Positions 45,933 through 54,056 of a stretch of 64,000 bases of DNA are shown here, piece after piece. Below the pieces are notes generated by a model. The model worked only from the letters and a program-made list of their open reading frames with translations. It searched no databases and was not told the origin of the DNA. The stretch's first letter is position 1. Each line of letters begins with the position of its first letter. Source of the DNA: Clostridium sp. BSD9I1 (GTDB lineage Bacteria; Bacillota; Clostridia; Clostridiales; Clostridiaceae); assembly GCF_900185645.1 (NCBI RefSeq), contig NZ_FYAM01000005.1, positions 1 to 64,000 on the forward strand, written 5' to 3'. A program made the position numbers and the translations under genes.

Positions 45933-46439
45933 ATGAATTTAAAAAAAATTATTATCAATTCACTTCTTTTAGCCATAGGTTTGATTTTACATCAAGTTGC
46001 TCCACCGCTTTTATTTGGGATGAAGCCTGATATTTTGCTTACTATGATGTTTATAACTATACTTATTAGTAAAGATTATAAACTTGCTGTAATTATTAGC
46101 ATTGCATCAGGAATACTTACTGCTGCAACTACCACCTTTCCAGGAGGACAAATTCCAAATGTTATAGATAAATTAGTTACTGGACAAATTGTATACTTGA
46201 TGTTTAAAATTACAGATAAAAAGTTAAATAATCAATTTCAGATGGCATTAGTTTCAGTTATAGGAACAGTAATTAGTGGTACTATTTTTCTAGGAAGTGC
46301 ATTTTATATCTTTGGATTACCAGCTCCGTTTTCAATTTTAATGTATACAGTAGTGCTTCCTGCAACTATAGTTAACACTTTAGTTGGAGTGATACTTTAT
46401 AATTCTATTCAATTAGCATTAAAGAGAACGGCTTATTAG
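45933..46439 (+). CDS. trpP: Tryptophan transporter TrpP
   Basis: 168 residues, about five helices, TrpP family (Bacillus TrpP/YhaG). Conserved stretches are LHQVAPPLLFGMKPDILLTMMF and TTTFPGGQIPNVIDKLVTG. It imports tryptophan across the cytoplasmic membrane. GGGGG lies ~7 nt before ATG 45933. Regulation by the upstream Trp T-box is directly supported by the UGG specifier. A terminator hairpin (46475-46512) ends the unit. Confidence 0.93.
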   Translation: MNLKKIIINSLLLAIGLILHQVAPPLLFGMKPDILLTMMFITILISKDYKLAVIISIASGILTAATTTFPGGQIPNVIDKLVTGQIVYLMFKITDKKLNNQFQMALVSVIGTVISGTIFLGSAFYIFGLPAPFSILMYTVVLPATIVNTLVGVILYNSIQLALKRTAY

Positions 46440-46446
46440 AAAAATT

Positions 46447-46467
46447 GGGACGGTGAACAACAAATTT
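46447..46467 (+). repeat. GGGACGG repeat, left half
   Basis: GGGACGGTGAACAACAAATT eight bases after the trpP stop codon, a half copy of the palindromic repeat family. Confidence 0.6.
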
Positions 46468-46474
46468 TAATTTT

Positions 46475-46517
46475 AAAGGGATGGTTATTGTAATTACAAT
46501 AACCATCCCTTTTTAGC
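46475..46517 (+). terminator. Terminator after trpP
   Basis: AAAGGGATGGTTATTGTA pairs with TACAATAACCATCCCTTT, a ~17-bp stem followed by T residues. Confidence 0.92.
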
Positions 46518-46632
46518 ATAGCAAAACATACCAAAAATAAAAACTAAACAATGCATTTGTTGGGAACCATCTCTGCTTATCTTAATGTTTCCACAAGTTG
46601 GGGATTAACAACTTTATAAATCAATTGAATTG

Positions 46633-46734
46633 TTAGTTGGCTAATAATTTTTTGCATATGTATTTTTTGTTAAATACAATAATATAGTTGACTAAGGAGT
46701 AAGTCGGTGCTAAACTAATTACTTAGTCGGCTAA
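46633..46734 (+). promoter_or_regulatory. marR promoter with three operator-like palindromes
   Basis: Three 12-bp near-palindromes share the form TTAGTYGRCTAA: 46633-46644 (TTAGTTGGCTAA), 46684-46695 (ATAGTTGACTAA) and 46723-46734 (TTAGTCGGCTAA). A sigma-A promoter TTGACT (46688-46693), 17 bp, TAAACT (46711-46716) has its -35 inside the second palindrome, and the third lies just downstream of the -10. This fits autorepression by the MarR protein encoded 67 bp downstream. Confidence 0.75.
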
Positions 46735-46800
46735 TTTAAATTTAAGCTTGTATAGGTATTTAGGCATATTGAGGATTTGTTAACATAGGAGGAATTAAAA

Positions 46801-47283
46801 ATGGAGGATTTTAAAAAGGATTCATTATATCATGTGTTTTCTCAGGTGATGAAGCTTCACTTTCATCGTGTACATTCTTTATTAAATACAATTGATATAT
46901 ACCCTGGCCAGCCACCCATGCTTTTTGCACTACATATTAAGGACGGGCAGAGTCAAAAAGAACTTGCTGAAAAGCTTAGGGTTAAACCTGCTACAATTAC
47001 AGTTATGCTGAAAAGAATGGAAAATGCAGGGCTTTTAGAACGCAGGCCCGATGAAAATGACCAAAGAATATCTAGAGCATATTTCACAGATAAGGGTCGA
47101 GAAGCTTATGAAACGGTTCATGGACTAATGAAGATTATAGAATCAGAGTGCTTTGAAAATTTTACTATAGAAGAAAAAATACTGCTTAAAAGGCTTCTAA
47201 TGCAGATGAAGGATAATTTAGAAGATAAAGTGGGAAGGGTTAACAACCATTGTATGGAAAAGCAAGAAAATGAGGATAGTTAA
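46801..47283 (+). CDS. MarR-family transcriptional regulator
   Basis: 160 residues. The winged helix-turn-helix core is QSQKELAEKLRVKPATITVMLKRMENAGLLERRPDENDQRISRAYFTDKGREA (about 52-104), with the Asp-Arg wing typical of MarR. It heads an apparent efflux operon (two ABC half-exporters and an MFS pump) and probably represses it until a drug or toxic ligand binds. The RBS is AGGAGG. The last ~20 codons include a GGGAAGGGTTAACAACCATTG segment that resembles the dispersed repeat, so the C-terminus may have been extended by repeat insertion. Confidence 0.92.
   Translation: MEDFKKDSLYHVFSQVMKLHFHRVHSLLNTIDIYPGQPPMLFALHIKDGQSQKELAEKLRVKPATITVMLKRMENAGLLERRPDENDQRISRAYFTDKGREAYETVHGLMKIIESECFENFTIEEKILLKRLLMQMKDNLEDKVGRVNNHCMEKQENEDS
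47232..47252 (+). repeat. Degenerate GGGACGG repeat half inside marR 3' end
   Basis: GGGAAGGGTTAACAACCATTG lies in the coding sequence of the MarR C-terminal tail (GRVNNHC). It differs from the family left half by one inserted G and an A for the C. Confidence 0.35.
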
Positions 47284-47371
47284 CCACTAGTGCAAATTAG
47301 TAAAAGTATTACATTGGCATGCAACCATAATTATTTGATGTTATTGATTAGTTTAAAGGAGATGAAAATTT

Positions 47372-49099
47372 ATGATTAAATTGTTTAGGTTTTTGAAGCC
47401 TTACAAAAGATATGTAGCTATGGTTTTGATTCTTTTATTTCTTCAGTCCATGGCTGAACTTTACTTACCTACATTAATGTCAGACATTGTTGATACAGGT
47501 ATAGTTAAAGGGGATACAGATTACATTTTGAAAATTGGAGGATTTATGCTTCTTGTAGCATTTGCAAGTGCTATATGTGTAATTTTATCAAGCTTTTTAT
47601 CATCCAAAGTTGCTACAGCATTTGGTAGAGATATTAGAAGAGAGGTTTTTGTTAAAGGAGAGAGGTTCTCACTTCATGAGTTTGATAAAATAGGAACTTC
47701 ATCTATGATTACAAGAACTACAAATGATGTTACACAAATTCAGCAAGTTACAGTTATGATAATGCGTATGATGGTTAGTGCTCCTATAATGGCCATTGGT
47801 GGAATTATTATGGCTTTATCAAAGGATAAAAAGTTATCCTTAGTGCTTGCAGTTGCAATTCCACTACTTGGATTAGTTATATTTTTAGTAGCAAAAAAGG
47901 CAGTGCCTTTATTTAAAGTAATGCAAAAAAAAGTTGATAAGATAAATCTTGTACTTCGTGAAAACTTAATAGGAATTAGGGTGATTCGTGCCTTTAATCG
48001 TATTGAAGATGAGAAAGAGCGTTTTGAAGAGGTAAGTTATGACTTTACTACAACTGCTATTAAAGTAAATAAGATGATGTCAGTTGTTATGCCTGTTATG
48101 ATGATAATAATGAATTTTACAAGCATTGCAATTATTTGGTTTGGTGGTCTTCGTATTGATACTGGAGATATACAAGTTGGAGATATGATGGCTTTTTTAC
48201 AATATGCTATGCAAATTATGTTTTCTTTCCTTATGGTTGCAATAATGTTTGTTATGATACCTCGTGCAGAGGCTTCAGCGGTTAGAATTAATGAAGTGCT
48301 AGATATTGATCCAGAAATTACTGATACTAAAAATCCTAGAAATACTGATGGTAGAAAGGGATATGTAGAATTTAAGGATGTTACCTTTAGCTACCCAGGA
48401 GCAGAGCAGCCAGCCATAAAGGATATTTCCTTTAGTGTAAATCCAGGAGAAACAACTGCAATAATTGGGGGTACAGGTTCTGGTAAATCAACACTTATAA
48501 ATCTTATTCCGCGTTTTTATGATATCCAAAGTGGAAAAATTTTAGTTGATGGTGTGGATATTCGAGAAATGTCTCAAGAGAATCTTAGAAAAAAGATAGG
48601 ATTTGTGCCACAAAAGGCAGTGCTGTTTACTGGAACTATTAGTGAAAATATTAAATATGGTAAGGAAGATGCAACAGAAGATGAAATAAAGCATGCAGCT
48701 GAAGTTTCTCAAGCCTCTGAATTTGTAAATAACATGAAAGAGGGATATGATGCTGTAATTGCCCAAGGTGGTAACAATGTGTCTGGTGGACAAAAACAGA
48801 GATTATCCATTGCACGTGCTCTTATAAGAAGACCGGAAATATATATATTTGATGATAGTTTTTCAGCTCTTGATTTTAAAACTGATGCAAAGCTTAGGGG
48901 CGCCCTAAAGGGAGAAACTAAGGAATCAACGGTAATTATAGTTGCTCAAAGAGTAAGTACTGTAATGGATGCAGATAGAATTATAGTTTTAGATGAAGGC
49001 AGAATTGCAGGAATTGGGACTCATAGAGAGCTTTTAAAATCTTGTGAAGTTTATAAAGAAATTGTATCTTCACAGCTTAGTGAGGAGGAATTAGCATGA
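47372..49099 (+). CDS. ABC exporter half-transporter with degenerate ATPase site
   Basis: 575 residues: six helices (to about 310) then an ATPase domain. Walker A GGTGSGKST and signature VSGGQKQRL are normal, but the Walker B region is IYIFDDSFSALD, with Asp in place of the catalytic Glu, and the H-loop is VAQRVST, with Gln in place of His. Such substitutions define the inactive-site partner of heterodimeric exporters (BmrCD, LmrCD, TM287/288). The RBS is AAAGGAG. Its stop overlaps the next gene's start (ATGA), so the two subunits are coupled. Drug export is inferred from family and the MarR neighbour. Confidence 0.92.
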   Translation: MIKLFRFLKPYKRYVAMVLILLFLQSMAELYLPTLMSDIVDTGIVKGDTDYILKIGGFMLLVAFASAICVILSSFLSSKVATAFGRDIRREVFVKGERFSLHEFDKIGTSSMITRTTNDVTQIQQVTVMIMRMMVSAPIMAIGGIIMALSKDKKLSLVLAVAIPLLGLVIFLVAKKAVPLFKVMQKKVDKINLVLRENLIGIRVIRAFNRIEDEKERFEEVSYDFTTTAIKVNKMMSVVMPVMMIIMNFTSIAIIWFGGLRIDTGDIQVGDMMAFLQYAMQIMFSFLMVAIMFVMIPRAEASAVRINEVLDIDPEITDTKNPRNTDGRKGYVEFKDVTFSYPGAEQPAIKDISFSVNPGETTAIIGGTGSGKSTLINLIPRFYDIQSGKILVDGVDIREMSQENLRKKIGFVPQKAVLFTGTISENIKYGKEDATEDEIKHAAEVSQASEFVNNMKEGYDAVIAQGGNNVSGGQKQRLSIARALIRRPEIYIFDDSFSALDFKTDAKLRGALKGETKESTVIIVAQRVSTVMDADRIIVLDEGRIAGIGTHRELLKSCEVYKEIVSSQLSEEELA

Positions 49100-51201
49100 G
49101 TGAAAATAAAGGACAAAAACTAGGGAGGCCAGGAAGGGGACCAGGACACGGCGGTGGTCCCATGGGAGCACCTGTAGAAAAGGCAAAAGACTTCAAAGGA
49201 ACGCTAAAAAGACTTATGAAGTATTTAATGCCAAGGAAGTTTAATCTTATAATAGTATTTATAACAGCAATTATAAGTACAATTTTTAGTATTGTAGGTC
49301 CTAAAATTATGGGTAATGCTACAACCAAGTTATTTGAAGGCCTGATGGCTAAAGGGAAATATGCCATGGATTTATTTAAGCCTGAAAATATAGTAAATAC
49401 TTTAAAGATGCCGGATTTGCCGGAGTCTCTTAGAAAAATGATAACTGGAGCCATGGCCAATCCAGAAGCGGCTAAAGGGACAGCAGCTCCTAAGGTAGAC
49501 GTTACAAATATCGACCCAGAACTTTGGACATTTATTAGTAAACATGGTCCTAAAATAGACTTCGACTATATTGGGAAGATAATTTTAATACTTATAGGAC
49601 TCTATTTAATCAGTGCTTTATTCAGTTATATTCAGCAATATATCATGGCAGGAGTTGCACAAAATACTGTTTTTGATATGCGTAAAGATGTAAATGAAAA
49701 GCTTAATAAATTGCCACTTAAGTACTTTGATTCCCGTACTCATGGAGAAATATTAAGCAGAGTAACCAATGATTTAGATACAGTTGCATCAACTCTTCAG
49801 CAGAGTTTAACACAATTTATTACATCTATTGTAACTATTGTTGGAGTAATAGTTATGATGTTAACTATAAGCCCAATGCTTACTTTAGTTACTATTACAA
49901 CATTACCGCTTTCTGTACTAGTTACAATACTTATAGCTAAAAAGTCTCAAAATTATTTTAAAGAACAGCAAAAGGCTTTAGGAGAGCTTAATGGACACGT
50001 AGAAGAAATGTATACTGGTCATAAAATAGTAAAGGTATTTGGACATGAAGAAAAGGCTATAAATGAATTCAATGAAATAAATGAAAGACTTTATAATGTA
50101 GGTTGGAAGGCTCAATTTATTTCAGGTATAATAATGCCTATGATGAATTTTATAAATAATATTGGTTATGTTTTAGTATCTGTAGTTGGAGGTATATTTG
50201 TAACTAATGGAAAAATTACAGTAGGAAACATTCAGGCATTTATTCAATACTCAAGACAATTTGGTCAGCCGATAGTTCAAACTGCAAATATAGCAAACAT
50301 TTTACAATCCACTGTAGCAGCAGCAGAACGTGTTTTTGAAATATTGGATGAAGTTGAGGAAATGCCTGATGAAGAGAATGCTAAGATAATTGACCTTAAA
50401 AACAATGAAATAAAAGAGAAAAATTTAAATAATGGGGAACTTAACGTAGTAGGAGAATTAAAGGGCGGCGTTAAGTTTGAAGGAGTTAAGTTTGGATATA
50501 AAGAAACTGTAACACTGATGGAAAATATGAATATAGATGTAAAGTCTGGCCAAACCGTTGCAATAGTAGGGCCGACTGGAGCGGGAAAAACTACTCTTGT
50601 AAATTTACTTATGAGATTTTACGAAATTCAAGGTGGCAAAATTTTAATTGATGGAGTAGATATAAAAGATTTTAAACGTGGAGATTTAAGAAGCATGTTT
50701 GGAATGGTACTTCAAGATACTTGGTTATTTACAGGTTCTATAAAGGATAATATAGCCTATAGCCGTAAAGATGCAACCTTTGAAGATGTAGTTAGAGCTG
50801 CAAAAGCTGCTCATGCAGATCATTTTATTAGAACGCTACCTGAAGGTTATGACACAATATTAAATGAAGAAGCTTCTAATATTTCACAAGGTCAAAAACA
50901 GCTTCTGACTATTGCTCGTGTAATACTTGCAGATCCTTCAATATTAATACTTGATGAAGCAACATCAAGCGTTGATACAAGAACAGAAGTACAAATACAA
51001 AAGGCTATGAATAGCTTAATGCAGGGAAGAACAAGCTTTGTTATTGCACATAGATTATCAACAATTCGTGATGCAGATTTAATACTTGTTATGAACAACG
51101 GAACTATCATTGAGCAAGGTAATCATCATGAGCTTTTAGAGAATGGCGGATTTTACGCTGATCTTTATAATAGCCAATTCTCAGCTGCCAGCGGAGAATA
51201 G
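49096..51201 (+). CDS. ABC exporter half-transporter, catalytic partner
   Basis: 701 residues. A Gly/Pro-rich N-terminal extension (about 10-35) precedes six helices. An unusually long extracellular insert of ~80 residues (about 75-155) follows helix 1. The ATPase has Walker A GPTGAGKTT, atypical signature ISQGQKQLL, canonical Walker B ILILDEATSSVD and H-loop IAHRLST. It therefore provides the catalytic Glu/His missing in its partner, while its variant signature faces the degenerate site, as in BmrD/LmrD-type subunits. GAGGAGG precedes the ATG. Confidence 0.92.
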   Translation: MSENKGQKLGRPGRGPGHGGGPMGAPVEKAKDFKGTLKRLMKYLMPRKFNLIIVFITAIISTIFSIVGPKIMGNATTKLFEGLMAKGKYAMDLFKPENIVNTLKMPDLPESLRKMITGAMANPEAAKGTAAPKVDVTNIDPELWTFISKHGPKIDFDYIGKIILILIGLYLISALFSYIQQYIMAGVAQNTVFDMRKDVNEKLNKLPLKYFDSRTHGEILSRVTNDLDTVASTLQQSLTQFITSIVTIVGVIVMMLTISPMLTLVTITTLPLSVLVTILIAKKSQNYFKEQQKALGELNGHVEEMYTGHKIVKVFGHEEKAINEFNEINERLYNVGWKAQFISGIIMPMMNFINNIGYVLVSVVGGIFVTNGKITVGNIQAFIQYSRQFGQPIVQTANIANILQSTVAAAERVFEILDEVEEMPDEENAKIIDLKNNEIKEKNLNNGELNVVGELKGGVKFEGVKFGYKETVTLMENMNIDVKSGQTVAIVGPTGAGKTTLVNLLMRFYEIQGGKILIDGVDIKDFKRGDLRSMFGMVLQDTWLFTGSIKDNIAYSRKDATFEDVVRAAKAAHADHFIRTLPEGYDTILNEEASNISQGQKQLLTIARVILADPSILILDEATSSVDTRTEVQIQKAMNSLMQGRTSFVIAHRLSTIRDADLILVMNNGTIIEQGNHHELLENGGFYADLYNSQFSAASGE

Positions 51202-51414
51202 AGAATATTAATAACAATTAAATGATTAACAAAGAGTGATATGCACTGATATAGTTTGACATGATAAGCCAATTTGATAAAATTAAATAATAAGCTTTAA
51301 TATTTAATAGTTAATATTTTGTGAGGAATTTTTGCGAATAAATCTTCTAAACAAAGTATTAACTATTATGCATTTAATATTAGCTAAAAATAATAGTGGA
51401 GGATTTTATAAACT

Positions 51415-52860
51415 ATGGAAAATACAAAGGATAATATTTATAAGAACAGATGGCTAATACTCCTTATCGTTGTTATGCAGCCATTTATGGCATGCTTAGA
51501 TGGTAGTATTGTCAATGTTGCTTTGCCTGTTATGGCAAGAAGGCTATCAGTAACTATGTCATCAATAGAGTGGGTGGTAACAAGTTACCTAATAGTTATT
51601 TCAGCAACTATTTTAGTTTTTGGCAGGCTTGGAGATATAAAAGGAAAGACTACTGTGTTTAAATGGGGACTTGTACTTTTTGCTATAGGATCATTGCTTT
51701 GTGGCATTTCAAGTACATTAACTATGCTTGTGGTTTCTAGAGTGGTACAAGCTATTGGAGCATCAGCAACCATGGCAACAAATCAGGGTATTATAACTCA
51801 TGTATTCCCAGCAGAAGAAAGAGGACGAGCACTCGGAATATCAGGGACATTTGTTGCACTTGGAACACTAGTAGGCCCCCCACTTGGAGGCTTCATAGTA
51901 TCTGTTGCAAGCTGGCAATACATATTTTTAATCAATGTACCTATAGGAATTTTAATATTTATATTTGGTATGAAGTTTTTACCTAAGTCCAATGATGGAG
52001 TAAATGAAAAGTTAGATATTAAAGGAGCATTTTTATTTTTAGTAGCAATTGTTTCATTATTTATGTGTGTTACAAAGGGCCAGGAAATTGGGTATAATAA
52101 TTTCATGATAATTTTAGGATTTATATTAGCAATAGGCTCATTTACAGCATTTATAATACTTGAAAAAAGAACAGAGTCACCATTATTGCAGTTAGATATT
52201 TTTAAAAATAAATTATTTTCAATAAGTGTATTTTGTGCATTTATTTCATTTGCAGCAATTAGCTGTATAAATATCATTCAACCATTCTACCTTCAGGAAG
52301 TCATAAAATTATCACCTTCATCTACAGGATTGTTTATGATGGTTTACCCTCTAATTTTAACTGTAGTTGCTCCAATTAGTGGGTACTTATCAGACAAGAT
52401 TGGATCAGAATTTCTTACATTTCTAGGGATTTCGTTTACAGCAGTAGGGTTAATATTTATGTCTACCTTAAATGAGTATTCAACTATAGGAGTTATGATG
52501 ATTTTTGTATCCATACTATCTTTAGGAAATGGACTATTCCAATCCCCAAACACTTCTTTAGTAATGTCTACTGTACCAAAGCATAAACTTGGTATTGCAG
52601 GCAGCGTCAATGCTTTAGTAAGAAATGTAGGAATGGTTTTTGGAGTCTCATTTTCAACAACTTTATTATACAACAGAATGAGTTATAAAATTGGGTATAA
52701 GGTTTCAAGTTTTGTTCAAGGTAGAGAAGACGTATTTATTTATGGCATGAGAATTGTGTATATTTCCGCGGCAATAATATGTGCAATTGGTGCTTTAACT
52801 ACAGCTCTTAGATTATATCAGAAAAAAAGAAGTAAAAAAGAACTGTCTAAGGTTGCCTAA
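51415..52860 (+). CDS. MFS multidrug exporter, DHA2 (EmrB/QacA) family
   Basis: 481 residues with about 14 helices. Family motifs are LDGSIVNVALPVMARRL in helix 1 (motif D1), GRLGDIKGKTTVFKWG between helices 2 and 3 (motif A) and GPPLGGFIVSVASWQYIFLINVPIG in helix 5 (motif C). It is a proton-driven drug exporter. The RBS is GGAGG. It follows the ABC exporter by 213 bp with no clear terminator between, so it may share MarR control. A repeat half copy starts 4 bp after the stop. Confidence 0.9.
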   Translation: MENTKDNIYKNRWLILLIVVMQPFMACLDGSIVNVALPVMARRLSVTMSSIEWVVTSYLIVISATILVFGRLGDIKGKTTVFKWGLVLFAIGSLLCGISSTLTMLVVSRVVQAIGASATMATNQGIITHVFPAEERGRALGISGTFVALGTLVGPPLGGFIVSVASWQYIFLINVPIGILIFIFGMKFLPKSNDGVNEKLDIKGAFLFLVAIVSLFMCVTKGQEIGYNNFMIILGFILAIGSFTAFIILEKRTESPLLQLDIFKNKLFSISVFCAFISFAAISCINIIQPFYLQEVIKLSPSSTGLFMMVYPLILTVVAPISGYLSDKIGSEFLTFLGISFTAVGLIFMSTLNEYSTIGVMMIFVSILSLGNGLFQSPNTSLVMSTVPKHKLGIAGSVNALVRNVGMVFGVSFSTTLLYNRMSYKIGYKVSSFVQGREDVFIYGMRIVYISAAIICAIGALTTALRLYQKKRSKKELSKVA

Positions 52861-52864
52861 GGTG

Positions 52865-52884
52865 GGGACGGTTAACAACAATTT
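52865..52884 (+). repeat. GGGACGG repeat, left half
   Basis: GGGACGGTTAACAACAATTT immediately after the MFS stop codon; same orientation as the gene. Confidence 0.65.
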
Positions 52885-52999
52885 ATTAAATCCATTTAAT
52901 TTATGGATTGTGATAAATAACATTGAAATTATAAGTATTTTGCACTAAAATAGAAAAGAATAAGATTTATAATTATACGTTCCAACATGAGGTGATAGA

Positions 53000-53884
53000 A
53001 TGAGTGATAATAACAGTAATAATAGTATAGCAGGAGAAGGCTGCGAGTTATTAATTCCGATAAATGAAAGAAAGCCATTGAAAGATATAGAAAGAAGTAT
53101 AATTAAAACATATAGAAAAGGAATATGGTCTAAGTTTATTAGAGCAATTAGCGATTTTAAATTAATAGATGAAGGCGATAAAGTTGCAGTAGCTATTTCT
53201 GGAGGTAAGGATAGTTTGCTCTTGGCAAAGCTATTCCAAGAATTTCAAATACACTCAAAGACTAAATTTGAGTTAGAGTTTATTGCAATGGACCCAGGTT
53301 TTCATGAAAGTAATAAAGAGATGCTGTTAAGTAACTGTGAGTATTTGAATATTCCAGTTAAAATGTTTGACTCTGGAATTTTTGAAGTTGTAGATAGGAT
53401 TGCAAGGGATTATCCATGTTATATGTGTGCAAGAATGCGTAGAGGTTCATTATATAATAAGGCAAAGGAACTTGGATGTAATAAATTAGCGCTGGGTCAC
53501 CATTTTAATGATGTTATTGAAACAACTTTATTAAATGTATTATACTCTGGAAATTTTCAAACTATGAGACCTAAATTAAAAGCTAAAAACTTTGAAGGTT
53601 TAGAATTAATTAGACCGATGTTCTATATCCATGAAGATGATATTAGACGTTATACATTAAATGCTGGAATTTCTCCTATGAACTGTGGTTGTATGGTAGC
53701 AGCTAGTAAGATTTCAGGTAAACGTACTGAAATAAAAAATTTAATTAAAGATCTAAAGAAGAACTTTAAAGATGTAGAAAAATCTATATTCCAATCAGCA
53801 CAAAATGTTGGAATGGATTCCATTTTAGGCTGGGTAAAGGACGGAAAAAAATATTCATACTTAGATTTTTATGATGAAGAATAG
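53000..53884 (+). CDS. TtcA-like PP-loop tRNA thiolation protein
   Basis: 294 residues. The PP-loop ATP-pyrophosphatase motif is AISGGKDSLLLAKL (about 69-82). The CYMCARMRRG motif (two Cys) and the later NCGC match the Fe-S-binding cysteines of TtcA/TtuA proteins, with LGHHFNDVIETTLLNVLYSG also diagnostic. TtcA makes 2-thiocytidine in tRNA; clostridial homologues may modify other positions. The RBS is GAGGTGA. It stands alone between repeat elements. Confidence 0.88.
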   Translation: MSDNNSNNSIAGEGCELLIPINERKPLKDIERSIIKTYRKGIWSKFIRAISDFKLIDEGDKVAVAISGGKDSLLLAKLFQEFQIHSKTKFELEFIAMDPGFHESNKEMLLSNCEYLNIPVKMFDSGIFEVVDRIARDYPCYMCARMRRGSLYNKAKELGCNKLALGHHFNDVIETTLLNVLYSGNFQTMRPKLKAKNFEGLELIRPMFYIHEDDIRRYTLNAGISPMNCGCMVAASKISGKRTEIKNLIKDLKKNFKDVEKSIFQSAQNVGMDSILGWVKDGKKYSYLDFYDEE

Positions 53885-53893
53885 ATTTTAAAT

Positions 53894-53947
53894 AATAGGG
53901 GCGGTTAGCAATAGACGTTATGAGAGTCATTGTTGACCGTCCCTATT
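53894..53947. repeat. GGGACGG palindromic repeat, full copy
   Basis: AATAGGGGCGGTTAGCAAT at the left and ATTGTTGACCGTCCCTATT at the right form a ~19-bp stem after the TtcA-like gene. It may double as a terminator. Confidence 0.7.
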
Positions 53948-53997
53948 ATTAACTATAAAAAGTGGTATAATAATATTTATGGATTAAGAAGATAGAT

Positions 53998-54028
53998 GAG
54001 GACGGTTAGCTAAATTGTTAACCGTCCC
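53998..54028. repeat. GGGACGG palindromic repeat, short full copy
   Basis: GAGGACGGTTAGC and GTTAACCGTCCC pair around TAAATT, 29 bp before the first SNF2 start codon. Confidence 0.7.
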
Positions 54029-54056
54029 AAAAGTTTTAAAGTTAGGAGAGAATATA

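Noticed and set aside
54015-54056. Upstream extension of the first SNF2 gene
   Set aside because: The extension begins inside the palindromic GGGACGG repeat, with no ribosome site; the TTG at 54057 has one.
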